A stretch of 11,758 nucleotides of DNA from DASWHX01 sp036397995 (GCA_036397995.1 DASWHX010000027.1:1-11758); one strand, 5' to 3'; numbered from the stretch's first letter, positions 1-7,467 are shown. Numbers and translations are program-made. The notes: generated by a model from the letters alone, not told the origin.

Positions 1-975
1 CAGCATATCCAGGCCTCTTAACGAAGCTTTCAAACCGGCAGAATCACCATCATACAAAATGGTGACATTCTCCGTGTATCTTTTTATTAGCGTTATCTGC
101 TCTTTGGTCAGAGCAGTTCCGGAGGATGACACAACATTGCCGATACCAGCCTGATAAAGAGCTATGACATCCGTGTACCCTTCCACAAGATAACAGAGGT
201 TCAAATCACGGATAGATTTTTTACTTAGATTCAGACCGTAAAGAACACTGCTTTTGTGGTAAACCTCTGTCTCAGGACTATTTACATACTTGGGTAAATT
301 CTTGTCCTTCTTTAATGTCCTTCCTCCAAAAGCAATTACCTTACCTGACAAATTGTGGATGGGGAATATTACCCTGCCTCGAAACCTGTCGTACGTTTTT
401 CTATCCTTTCTGATGATCAATCCGGCCTTTTCCAGAATATCTTCACTGTACTTATTAGCCTTTGCTTCCTGGTAAAAAGCATCCCACTCCTCGATACTAT
501 AACCTAATTCAAAAGTCTTGATGGTTTCATCTTTGTACCCTCTCTCCCTGAAGTACCCCAGCCCCACGCTTCTCCCTTCATCAGTCTCATGAAGATTATT
601 AATGAACCATTTATTTGCAAAATTCAGAACAATAAATAATGACTCTCGTTCATTTTGTTCCTTAATATCCTCATCGGTTAACTCCTTTTCCTGAACTTCT
701 ATTCCATATTTCTTAGCTAAATACTTTATCGCCTCAATATAACTAAGTCCATCATGCTCCATGATGAAGTTTATTGCGTCACCTCCTTTTCCAGAGCTAA
801 AGTCTTTGTAAATGCCCTTAGATGGACTAACAAAAAATGATGGAGTTTTCTCTGTGGAGAAAGGGCTTAATGCTTTATAACTTTGACCTGATTTTTTCAG
901 AGTAACAAAATCACCAATAACTTCTACAATATCGATTCTGCTCTTTATTTCCTCTATAATACGCCGGTCAATCAT
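1..975 (-). CDS. dnaG: DNA primase DnaG, N-terminal part (runs off left edge)
   Basis: Primase makes the short RNA primers used by the replisome. The 325 codons visible read from ATG at 975-973 leftwards, open to the window edge, so the helicase-binding C-terminus is missing. Visible in order: zinc-binding-domain region (residues about 1-95, with the EKTPSF and SGKGGDAINF segments), the RNA polymerase basic motif (about 198-219, FRGRVIFPIHNLSGK), and the start of the TOPRIM domain with E265 in LVEGYTDV and D309/D311 in LYDGDSAG, matching the E. coli metal-binding acidic residues. Odd: all four CHC2 zinc ligands are replaced (S37, S40, D58, S61 at the places of Cys, His, Cys, Cys). It is divergent from mrp. 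Identity is secure from the motifs; the zinc-site loss is directly read, and its being a lineage trait is from memory. Confidence 0.97.
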   Translation of the reverse strand, partial: MIDRRIIEEIKSRIDIVEVIGDFVTLKKSGQSYKALSPFSTEKTPSFFVSPSKGIYKDFSSGKGGDAINFIMEHDGLSYIEAIKYLAKKYGIEVQEKELTDEDIKEQNERESLFIVLNFANKWFINNLHETDEGRSVGLGYFRERGYKDETIKTFELGYSIEEWDAFYQEAKANKYSEDILEKAGLIIRKDRKTYDRFRGRVIFPIHNLSGKVIAFGGRTLKKDKNLPKYVNSPETEVYHKSSVLYGLNLSKKSIRDLNLCYLVEGYTDVIALYQAGIGNVVSSSGTALTKEQITLIKRYTENVTILYDGDSAGLKASLRGLDML

Positions 976-1093
976 CCTTAACAGTAAAGTTATATCGATT
1001 ATTACCCAATTTAAACTCCTAATTATCAATTTAGCGGTAAATTTATTACTTATCCGCTCTTTAAAAACTAAATTTGCTGTTATACAAAGTGGC
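976..1093. promoter_or_regulatory. Divergent dnaG/mrp intergenic promoter region
   Basis: This 118-bp AT-rich gap separates the two divergent start codons and must hold the promoter(s) for both unless transcription enters from elsewhere. On the plus strand TAAATTTG at 1069-1076 is an exact match to the Bacteroidota -7 consensus TAnnTTTG, with a one-mismatch -33 triplet (TTA for TTG, 1046-1048) 20 bp upstream; it would give a leader of only about 10 nt to the mrp ATG. On the minus strand the reverse complement of 985-992 reads TAACTTTA (7 of 8), a weaker candidate for dnaG, without a well spaced TTG. No Shine-Dalgarno sequence or clear operator palindrome was seen. Confidence 0.45.
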
Positions 1094-2194
1094 ATGAGTG
1101 CAACAAAAGAGGAAATATTAAAAGCATTAAGCACAGTTGAGGATCCTGATTTAAAGAAGGACCTTGTTACTCTTAATATGATTCAGAATCTGGTGGTTGA
1201 TGGAAATCGCATTTCCTTTAAAGTTGTTTTGACTACCCCGGCATGCCCTTTGAAAGAAATGATTAAGAACGCTTGTGAAGAAGCAATTCATTCAATAGTA
1301 AACTCAAATGCGGATATTGCTATTGAAATGGCTTCTTCAGTAACAACAATCCGTTTGGATAATACCCCTCTCCTTCCGAATGTTAAGAATATTGTTGCGG
1401 TGGCTTCAGGCAAAGGTGGTGTAGGAAAGTCAACCGTTACCGCGAACCTTGCCGCGGCACTGGCAAAGCAGGGAGCAAAAGTAGGATTATTAGATGCCGA
1501 CATTTATGGTCCATCCATACCCACCATGTTTAATTGCGAGCATGAAAAACCGGGTATGAGAGAGGTTAATGGGAAAAATATGATTGTCCCCCTTGAGCAA
1601 TATGGCGTTAAGTTAATTTCAATTGGCTTTCTAACCCCGGCAGATAACGCCGTAGTGTGGCGGGGGCCTATGGCAAGTTCGGCTTTCAAACAATTTATTT
1701 CAGATGTCTTATGGGGAGACCTCGATTACCTTTTCATTGATCTGCCACCCGGTACCAGCGATATTCACCTAACTCTAGTTCAGACAGTTCCGGTGACGGG
1801 TGTAATTATCGTTACAACGCCCCAAAAAGTTGCCCTGGCGGATGCAACCAAAGGTTTATCCATGTTTCGGCAGCCTCAAATTAATGTACCTATTTTAGGA
1901 GTTGTGGAAAACATGGCTTTTTTCACCCCGGAAGAATTACCGGATAGTAAATATTACATATTTGGCAAAGAAGGTGGCAAGCTACTTGCTGAGAAACATG
2001 GAGTTCCTTTCTTAGGAGAAATACCACTGATTCAAGGGATTCGTGAAAGTGGCGATAACGGGCAACCTATGTCGATTAAAGAAGATATGACCAGAACATA
2101 CTTTGCTAAGCTTGCAGAAAATGTTGCACAGCAAATTGCAATAAGAAACGCAAAACTTGAAAAAACAAAGACCGTGGTCGTTAATCAAAATTGA
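1094..2194 (+). CDS. mrp: Mrp/NBP35-family iron-sulfur carrier ATPase (ApbC-like)
   Basis: A cytosolic P-loop ATPase of the Mrp/ApbC/NBP35 family, which carries Fe-S clusters to apoproteins. The N-terminal 90 or so residues are a MIP18/DUF59-like domain with the typical TTPACPLK segment (C51). The ATPase domain follows: deviant Walker A SGKGGVGKST at 105-114, LDADIYGPS at 133-141, and FIDLPPGTSD at 214-223, all normal for the family. The usual cluster-bridging CxxC shortly after the VENM segment (271-274) is absent; here the sequence is FTPEELPDSKYY and there is no cysteine in the C-terminal third. Length (366) is normal. ATG at 1094 sits behind a good -7 box and gives a complete DUF59 domain. 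It is directly followed by nfu, which supports an Fe-S role. Family assignment is very sure; cluster binding by this variant is uncertain. Confidence 0.95.
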   Translation: MSATKEEILKALSTVEDPDLKKDLVTLNMIQNLVVDGNRISFKVVLTTPACPLKEMIKNACEEAIHSIVNSNADIAIEMASSVTTIRLDNTPLLPNVKNIVAVASGKGGVGKSTVTANLAAALAKQGAKVGLLDADIYGPSIPTMFNCEHEKPGMREVNGKNMIVPLEQYGVKLISIGFLTPADNAVVWRGPMASSAFKQFISDVLWGDLDYLFIDLPPGTSDIHLTLVQTVPVTGVIIVTTPQKVALADATKGLSMFRQPQINVPILGVVENMAFFTPEELPDSKYYIFGKEGGKLLAEKHGVPFLGEIPLIQGIRESGDNGQPMSIKEDMTRTYFAKLAENVAQQIAIRNAKLEKTKTVVVNQN

Positions 2195-2198
2195 TGGC

Positions 2199-2495
2199 AT
2201 GAAGAAATTAACACCCTCGTTGAAAAAAAGAATTGAAGAGGCATTGAACTCTATTCGCCCGTACCTGGAGGCGGATGGTGGCGATGCCAGAATTCTGGAT
2301 TTGAACGATGAGATGGTTTTAACCATTGAATTTGTCGGCTCTTGCGGAACATGTCCTATGTCGACAATGACATTAAAGGCTGGAGTGGAGGAATCAATCC
2401 GAAGATTAGTACCTGAGATTAAAGCTGTTGATTGTGTTAACTTAACTTCTCCAAATGACCCTCGCGCTCAATTGCCACAAAATATGGTTCGCTAA
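2199..2495 (+). CDS. Nfu/NifU C-terminal domain Fe-S scaffold protein
   Basis: A 98-residue stand-alone NifU C-terminal (Nfu) domain, the small scaffold that holds a 4Fe-4S cluster between subunits and passes it to targets. Visible hallmarks are RPYLEADGGDARI (residues 20-32) and the cluster-binding CxxC at C49 and C52 in GSCGTCPMSTMTLKAG, followed by the usual helix (VEESIRRLVPEI). I chose ATG at 2199, four bases after the mrp stop, because it starts right at the domain; an upstream in-frame TTG at 2157 would add 14 non-homologous-looking residues inside mrp. No Shine-Dalgarno sequence is present, so translation is probably coupled to mrp. The pairing with a CxxC-less Mrp suggests that Nfu supplies the cluster cysteines, but that is inference. 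Confidence 0.93.
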   Translation: MKKLTPSLKKRIEEALNSIRPYLEADGGDARILDLNDEMVLTIEFVGSCGTCPMSTMTLKAGVEESIRRLVPEIKAVDCVNLTSPNDPRAQLPQNMVR

Positions 2496-5400
2496 GGCCT
2501 TCGGGTTTCTTTATCGAAAGTATTTTATAAGAAAATTATTTCCACTTCAGATTCCGCTTGTCTCGATACTTTTTATGTTATCAGATAGTAATAGTCATGC
2601 CCAGGAAAGGTGTGGAATTATTGAATACCAGGAGTATCTTAAATCAAAAGGTATAATCATTGAAACAAATTCTGAATTTGAGGATTGGCTGATCAAAAAG
2701 AAAAATGAACGAAACTTAAACCAAAAACTTGGGGTTGAAAAAATCACCCAGGATATCTACACAATCCCGATTGTCGTACACGTCATTCATAATGATGAAC
2801 CCATCGGATCCGGAGCCAATATTTCGGACCAGCAAATTCAGAGTCAAATTGAGGTTCTGAATGAAGATTTTCGACGACAAAACCTTGATGCAATATTAAC
2901 ACTTGCCGAATTCGTGCCTGTTGCGTCTGATCCTGAAATTGAATTTGTCCTGGCAAAACAAGATCCGGATGGCCTGGCAACAAATGGTATAACAAGATCA
3001 AAAGGATCACAGGCTAGTTATACTTTTGCGGATGCTGAACTTTTGAAGAATCAAAGTTATTGGCCCTCTGAAGATTATCTTAATATTTGGGTCGCTAATT
3101 TATCCCCGGGCTCCCTTGGGCTGGCAAGTTTTCCGGTTACAGACCTCGAAGGAATAGAAAATCCCGAACTAAATCGTCTGTATGATGGGGTTGTGGTAGC
3201 ATATGATGTTTTCGGTTCTCAGGACAAGGATCCAAACGCGGATTTACTGAATAATTTTGATAAAGGAAGAACTACAACTCATGAGATTGGACATTTCCTG
3301 GGTTTAAGGCACATCAGTGGTGATGGCAACTGCTCAGTAGATGATTTCTGCCTGGATACACCTAACCAGAATGGCCAAACCAATGGTTGCCCGGCTAGTA
3401 GAAATACCTGCGGCTCAAACGATATGTATCAAAACTATTTGGACTACACTGACGATCGTTGCATGAATATATTTACAATGTGTCAGAAAGACAGAATGCG
3501 AACAGTGCTGGAAAATAGCCCCAGGAGACTTTCCCTGCTTACTTCACCCGGACTGGAGGAACCCGTGCCCATCAACGCGGATATTGCAATTTCAGAAATC
3601 CATGCTCCCTCTACCGGCGAGTGTACTCAACTAATAACACCTTCTTTGCAGCTTAGAAATGCCGGTACAGATGTTATAACCGAAGCAATTATCAAAGTGT
3701 CTGCCAATAATATAGAACTTGAAACAAGTACATTTAACCTGAACCTAGCCAGTGCAGCATCCACCGATGTTACCTTTAATCAAATTCAAACTCAAAGTAA
3801 GGGTTATTTTACTTTCGACTTTGAAGTTCAGTCCGTTAATGGTGTACCAGATTTAAATACACTCAATAATAACAAGTCGATAAATACCTTTATCTCCTTT
3901 GATTTATCACTTCCCACTATTGAAACTTTTGATGCATTTCCAGTGAGTTGGAATCTGATTAATCCCGATGAATCCATAACCTGGGAGTTAAGCAACGCAC
4001 CTTCAATCTCATCATCGAATACTGCAGCCAAAATAAATTTCTATGACTATGAAAACGGGCTTGGACTTGAAGATTATCTAATTACTCCCCTGATCGACTT
4101 GTCCGGATCAACAACCGCTTCATTGATTTTTGACAGGGCTTACGCGATATATCCCGGATCCGAATCTGATAACCTTACCATCGCTGTAAGCCTCGATTGT
4201 GGAACTACATTCCCATTCAAGGTGTATAACCGAAACAGTATTTCCCTTCAGACAGCAACACCTACTCCTCTTCCATTTATCCCGACATCTGCCAATGAAT
4301 GGCAAAAAGATATTGTTGACTTAAGCGCATTCGCGGGGCTAACGGATTTACAAATTGCCTTCATAGCAACTAATGGATTTGGCAATAATCTTTACCTGGA
4401 TAACATAAAGATAATTAAGTCCCCCATTGCGGACATCAGTATTAGCAGAGTAACCTCACCGGACGAAATTTCCTGCAATATTTCAGTTTCTCCAACCTTA
4501 TTAGTTACCAACAGCGGAACTGTCACAATAAACAATCTAAGTGCTTCAATCAAATCAAACGGAGTAGAAATTAGCACTAAAGATTTTGGTTCATTGAATC
4601 TTACAGCAGGGAATCAAAGAACATTAATTTTAGATCCAATAAATCTTGAACCGGGAAATAATCAACTTACTTTCGAAGTTAAGCTTTTAGCAGGCACTAC
4701 AGATTTCAATCCTGATGACAATGCCCTGGATGGAAATTTTGTTTTGGTTACAGAATCTGAATTTATACCCCTTCGTCAGAAATTTAAAGAACCGGGAAAT
4801 ATTGGAAATTGGATAATTGCGAATAGCGGCGCGGGAGAACAATCATGGAAAGTAGAAGAAGCGTTTAGCCAGAGTCAGAATAATTATGCCGCATCAGTTA
4901 AAGCATGGAGCAATCAGGCAGTTGGTTCCCGGAGTGTTTTGATTTCACCAGTTCTGAATTTTTTCCTGGTCAGAGAATCAAGTATGTTTTTTAGAGTAAG
5001 CTATGCCTCAAGGCTTGACAAGAATGATATCTTAAGAATTAAAGCTTCAACGGATTGCGGAAATAATTTTGAAGTGATATATGAAAAAGGAAGCCAGGAT
5101 TTAGGCATCAGACAGTCAGAGTCAGAATGGTACCCGCAGTCGGAATTGGACTGGATAAACGAATACGTCGACCTTACCAATTTTGCCGGAGAACAGCAGG
5201 TTATATTCGCCTTTGAGTTTACCGATGGTGGCGGCAATAACCTCTTTCTTGATGATATCGAATTCTTTATTTCCAATGACCCGAATCCAGTCCTTATAAA
5301 CAGCACCTGGTCTGTATATCCAAACCCTGCTGTAAATGGTATTTTCGATATCACCCTTAACTTTGATGAAAAGCAGAAAAGTGAAGTAAGAATTATTAAT

Positions 5401-5553
5401 TCGACAGGACAGGAAATGTACCGCACAACTGTTATTAACTCACTTAACCAAACCGTCCCCGTAGATCTGACCACCCATCCCTCCGGGATATACTTTGTCA
5501 GATTGATAAGTAAGGAGGTAAATGAAACAAGGACGGTGATAATTAAGCCTTGA
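2455..5553 (+). CDS. Secreted M43-family metalloprotease with T9SS sorting domain
   Basis: A 1032-residue exported zinc protease of the pappalysin/ulilysin (M43) type. An N-terminal signal (hydrophobic core about 28-42, cleavage probably after A49 in SHAQ) leads to a propeptide-like stretch, then the catalytic domain (about 100-360) with the metzincin zinc motif HEIGHFLGLRH at 276-286 and the Cys-rich DFCLDTP and CMNIFT segments. At the expected Met-turn, NYLDY (327-331), Leu329 replaces Met. Two copies of a CARDB-like plus choice-of-anchor-J-like (jelly roll) module follow (about 375-664 and 667-948). The last 75 residues are a T9SS type A sorting domain (YPNPAVNG, GIYFVRL). The start at 2455 overlaps nfu by 41 nt; it is the only standard start upstream of the signal sequence core (next Met is residue 41). 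Substrate unknown; family and export route are very likely. Confidence 0.92.
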   Translation: MTLALNCHKIWFAKAFGFLYRKYFIRKLFPLQIPLVSILFMLSDSNSHAQERCGIIEYQEYLKSKGIIIETNSEFEDWLIKKKNERNLNQKLGVEKITQDIYTIPIVVHVIHNDEPIGSGANISDQQIQSQIEVLNEDFRRQNLDAILTLAEFVPVASDPEIEFVLAKQDPDGLATNGITRSKGSQASYTFADAELLKNQSYWPSEDYLNIWVANLSPGSLGLASFPVTDLEGIENPELNRLYDGVVVAYDVFGSQDKDPNADLLNNFDKGRTTTHEIGHFLGLRHISGDGNCSVDDFCLDTPNQNGQTNGCPASRNTCGSNDMYQNYLDYTDDRCMNIFTMCQKDRMRTVLENSPRRLSLLTSPGLEEPVPINADIAISEIHAPSTGECTQLITPSLQLRNAGTDVITEAIIKVSANNIELETSTFNLNLASAASTDVTFNQIQTQSKGYFTFDFEVQSVNGVPDLNTLNNNKSINTFISFDLSLPTIETFDAFPVSWNLINPDESITWELSNAPSISSSNTAAKINFYDYENGLGLEDYLITPLIDLSGSTTASLIFDRAYAIYPGSESDNLTIAVSLDCGTTFPFKVYNRNSISLQTATPTPLPFIPTSANEWQKDIVDLSAFAGLTDLQIAFIATNGFGNNLYLDNIKIIKSPIADISISRVTSPDEISCNISVSPTLLVTNSGTVTINNLSASIKSNGVEISTKDFGSLNLTAGNQRTLILDPINLEPGNNQLTFEVKLLAGTTDFNPDDNALDGNFVLVTESEFIPLRQKFKEPGNIGNWIIANSGAGEQSWKVEEAFSQSQNNYAASVKAWSNQAVGSRSVLISPVLNFFLVRESSMFFRVSYASRLDKNDILRIKASTDCGNNFEVIYEKGSQDLGIRQSESEWYPQSELDWINEYVDLTNFAGEQQVIFAFEFTDGGGNNLFLDDIEFFISNDPNPVLINSTWSVYPNPAVNGIFDITLNFDEKQKSEVRIINSTGQEMYRTTVINSLNQTVPVDLTTHPSGIYFVRLISKEVNETRTVIIKP

Positions 5554-5580
5554 CCTGTCCTTTAAATATTTTTATCTCTT
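5529..5580 (+). terminator. Putative intrinsic terminator over the M43 protease stop codon
   Basis: AAGGACGGT at 5529-5537 can pair with ACCTGTCCTT at 5553-5562: six pairs (AAGGAC/GTCCTT), one bulged T at 5556, then three more (GGT/ACC), around a 15-nt loop. A T-rich run (5568-5580) follows. The stem lies partly inside the last codons of the protease gene, so translation could affect its folding. It would separate the protease transcript from ddl. The stem is short and bulged, so this is a candidate only. Confidence 0.4.
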
Positions 5581-5587
5581 ATTTTTG
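5555..5587 (+). promoter_or_regulatory. Putative ddl promoter (Bacteroidota -7 box)
   Basis: TATTTTTG at 5580-5587 matches the TAnnTTTG -7 consensus of the phylum exactly. The -33 triplet is weak: CTG at 5555-5557 with a 22-bp spacer is the best within range, one mismatch from TTG. Transcription would start near 5592-5594, giving a leader of roughly 10 nt before the ddl ATG at 5603. The position right after a candidate terminator supports it; AT-rich DNA makes chance matches easy. Confidence 0.35.
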
Positions 5588-5602
5588 GTGCTTTAGCCGA
5601 CA

Positions 5603-6673
5603 ATGCACAAGACAAACATAGCAATCATTTATGGCGGCAGGTCTGTGGAGCATCAAATATCCATCAGGTCTGCAAGAAATATCGCTGAAAATATAAACAG
5701 GGAGCTTTTTCATCCTGTTTTAATAGGAATTACAATGGAGGGCAACTGGTTTCTGACCGACACAGTATCCAGGGAAATAAGTGAGGGACTTGCATTAAAG
5801 CTGAATTTGAATATTGAGGCTAAAGAATTAATAGATGCATCCGGTATTTCACATGCAATTGACATTGCTTTTCCGGTATTGCATGGTACTGATGGAGAAG
5901 ATGGCAGTGTTCAGGGTCTGTTAAAGGTTCTGAATATTCCCTGTGTAGGAAGTGACGTTTTGGGTTCCGCAATTTCGATGAATAAACTGGTATCCAAACA
6001 ATTATTGAAGCATGCCGGAATCCCCGTAGGCAATTTTATAGGTATTTACAAAGACCGTCATTATGATGTTAACAAAATTATTACTGACCTTGGAATTCCC
6101 CTGGTAGTAAAACCTTCATCCCTGGGATCATCTGTTGGAGTTGGCATTGCAAAAAGAGCGGATCAGGTGGAGTCCATGATCCAAGATGCATTTCAGTATG
6201 ATTATTCAATTATTTTGGAAGAATATATCCAGGGCAGGGAAATTGAATGCGCAATCATTGGAAATGAGAACCCACAAGCATCATTGCCGGGTGAAATTGT
6301 AGTGAGCGAAAAGTATGAATTTTATTCTTATGATGCGAAATACGTTGATCCCTTCGCTGCCCGTTTGGATATACCTGCAAAAATGAAACCTGAAATTCAA
6401 AAAAAAATTCAGCAAACTTGCCTTGAAGCTTATCGTACTCTTAATTGCTGTGATTATGCAAGAGTAGATTTATTTCTAACCAAAAAAGGTGAAATTTTCA
6501 TTAATGAGATTAATACTATTCCCGGGTTTACAAATTCCAGCATGTTCCCTAAAATGTGGGAACATATGGGTATTCCATATTCTGAAATTATCACTAAATT
6601 AATAGAGCTTGCTATGGGACGCCAAAAGAAAGGTAACGAACTTAATAGAATCTATAATTCAAATCTTGAGTGA
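5603..6673 (+). CDS. ddl: D-alanine--D-alanine ligase
   Basis: A cytosolic ATP-grasp enzyme joining two D-Ala with ATP hydrolysis to supply the D-Ala-D-Ala terminus of peptidoglycan precursors. The 356 residues contain all Ddl landmarks: GGRSVEHQIS (11-20, E16 at the first D-Ala site), HGTDGEDGSVQG (94-105), the ATP-binding KPSSLGSSVGVG (170-181, S176 in the place of DdlB S150), EEYIQGREIE (206-215), the omega loop YSYDAKY (241-247) and the metal ligands in RVD (287-289) and NEINT (301-305). Y247, equivalent to DdlB Y216, indicates D-Ala rather than D-Lac specificity. ATG 5603 follows a -7 box with a very short leader and no Shine-Dalgarno. It is the first gene of a block with a PASTA protein overlapping its stop codon, so the unit is devoted to the cell wall. 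No oddities. Confidence 0.97.
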   Translation: MHKTNIAIIYGGRSVEHQISIRSARNIAENINRELFHPVLIGITMEGNWFLTDTVSREISEGLALKLNLNIEAKELIDASGISHAIDIAFPVLHGTDGEDGSVQGLLKVLNIPCVGSDVLGSAISMNKLVSKQLLKHAGIPVGNFIGIYKDRHYDVNKIITDLGIPLVVKPSSLGSSVGVGIAKRADQVESMIQDAFQYDYSIILEEYIQGREIECAIIGNENPQASLPGEIVVSEKYEFYSYDAKYVDPFAARLDIPAKMKPEIQKKIQQTCLEAYRTLNCCDYARVDLFLTKKGEIFINEINTIPGFTNSSMFPKMWEHMGIPYSEIITKLIELAMGRQKKGNELNRIYNSNLE

Positions 6674-7461
6674 TGAATTGGTTTCAGACTAAAACATGGG
6701 TTGATTTGGTGCGACATCTGTTTTTAATATTTGTCATTGTCACTGTGTTGGTTCTTGGGCTATTTTACATTTACCTGCCAGCAAAAACCAATCATGGTGA
6801 GGCAATTACAGTTCCGGACCTAATCGGCTTAAATATCTCTGACTTAGACAAATTTCTGGTTGAAAGAAATTTAAGATACGAAATAAATGATTCCAGTTAC
6901 GACCACGTGGCTGAACCATTAACTGTTTTACAGCAATTCCCCAAACCAGGTGTTCTTGTAAAGGAAGATAGAAAAATCTACTTAACAATTAATAGAAAAA
7001 CTCCTCCCGAAATTAGGTTACCTGCGTCAATAATCGGGTATTCTCTAAAAAACGCGGAAGCGGTTCTTACAAGTTATGAATTACTAAGAGGTAAAATTAC
7101 CTATGTTCCCTATCCTTACTCTAACCTGGTATTGGAAATGAAACTGCAGGGAAAAAATCTCTATGAAGGTAACCGTGTTCCAAAAGGTTCGGCTATTGAT
7201 CTGGTTGTCGGCGATGGATACGGAAAAAGGAAATTTGCCATTGATGACCTGACACGGTTGACACTCGATGATGCAAAAATATATCTAAATGGTTCCGGAT
7301 TGAAATTAGGAATCGTGACCGGACAAAAAGACTCAACGGATACGAATTGGATTGTATCCAAACAAATTCCACTCCCTAACGATATGGTTAGCATTGGTCA
7401 GTTCGTTGATATATGGGTAGCGCCTCTTGACTCGTTAAATAATGAGCCTTTGGATGAATAG
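6673..7461 (+). CDS. Membrane-anchored PASTA-domain protein without kinase
   Basis: A 262-residue single-pass membrane protein: about 14 cytosolic residues, a transmembrane helix (about 15-36, LFLIFVIVTVLVLGLFYIYL), then three PASTA repeats outside the membrane at roughly 44-108 (VPDLIGLNISDLDKFL), 112-181 (LPASIIGYSLKNAEAVL) and 187-252 (IDDLTRLTLDDAKIYL). PASTA domains bind peptidoglycan stem peptides or muropeptides in Ser/Thr kinases and PBPs; here no kinase or transpeptidase domain is attached, so it may be a wall-binding anchor or sensor. The ATG at 6673 shares its A with the ddl TGA (TGATG), a translational coupling arrangement; the GTG at 6670 in the same frame is less likely. The second repeat is the least canonical. 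The family is sure; the function beyond likely peptidoglycan contact is not known. Confidence 0.92.
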   Translation: MNWFQTKTWVDLVRHLFLIFVIVTVLVLGLFYIYLPAKTNHGEAITVPDLIGLNISDLDKFLVERNLRYEINDSSYDHVAEPLTVLQQFPKPGVLVKEDRKIYLTINRKTPPEIRLPASIIGYSLKNAEAVLTSYELLRGKITYVPYPYSNLVLEMKLQGKNLYEGNRVPKGSAIDLVVGDGYGKRKFAIDDLTRLTLDDAKIYLNGSGLKLGIVTGQKDSTDTNWIVSKQIPLPNDMVSIGQFVDIWVAPLDSLNNEPLDE

Positions 7462-7463
7462 TT

Positions 7464-7467
7464 GGAG
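7464..7467 (+). promoter_or_regulatory. GGAG ribosome binding site deciding the next start
   Basis: GGAG at 7464-7467 is the only recognisable Shine-Dalgarno in the window. It lies 4 nt before ATG 7472 and 10 nt before ATG 7478, favouring those starts over the ATG codons at 7442 and 7454, which lie inside the PASTA gene, and over 7469, which is too close. Confidence 0.4.

Noticed and set aside
2157..2198. TTG 2157 as the start of nfu
   Set aside because: The extra 14 residues lie inside mrp and do not belong to the Nfu domain; ATG 2199 starts exactly at the domain.
2012..2326. Minus-strand 104-codon open frame across the mrp-nfu junction
   Set aside because: It is antisense to two well supported genes with strong family motifs, has no recognisable motif of its own, and reads like a shadow frame.
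5001..5474. Minus-strand 157-codon open frame
   Set aside because: It is antisense to the T9SS tail and second jelly roll of the M43 protein; composition is Ser/Leu/Ile-rich as expected for a complement frame, with no domain signature.
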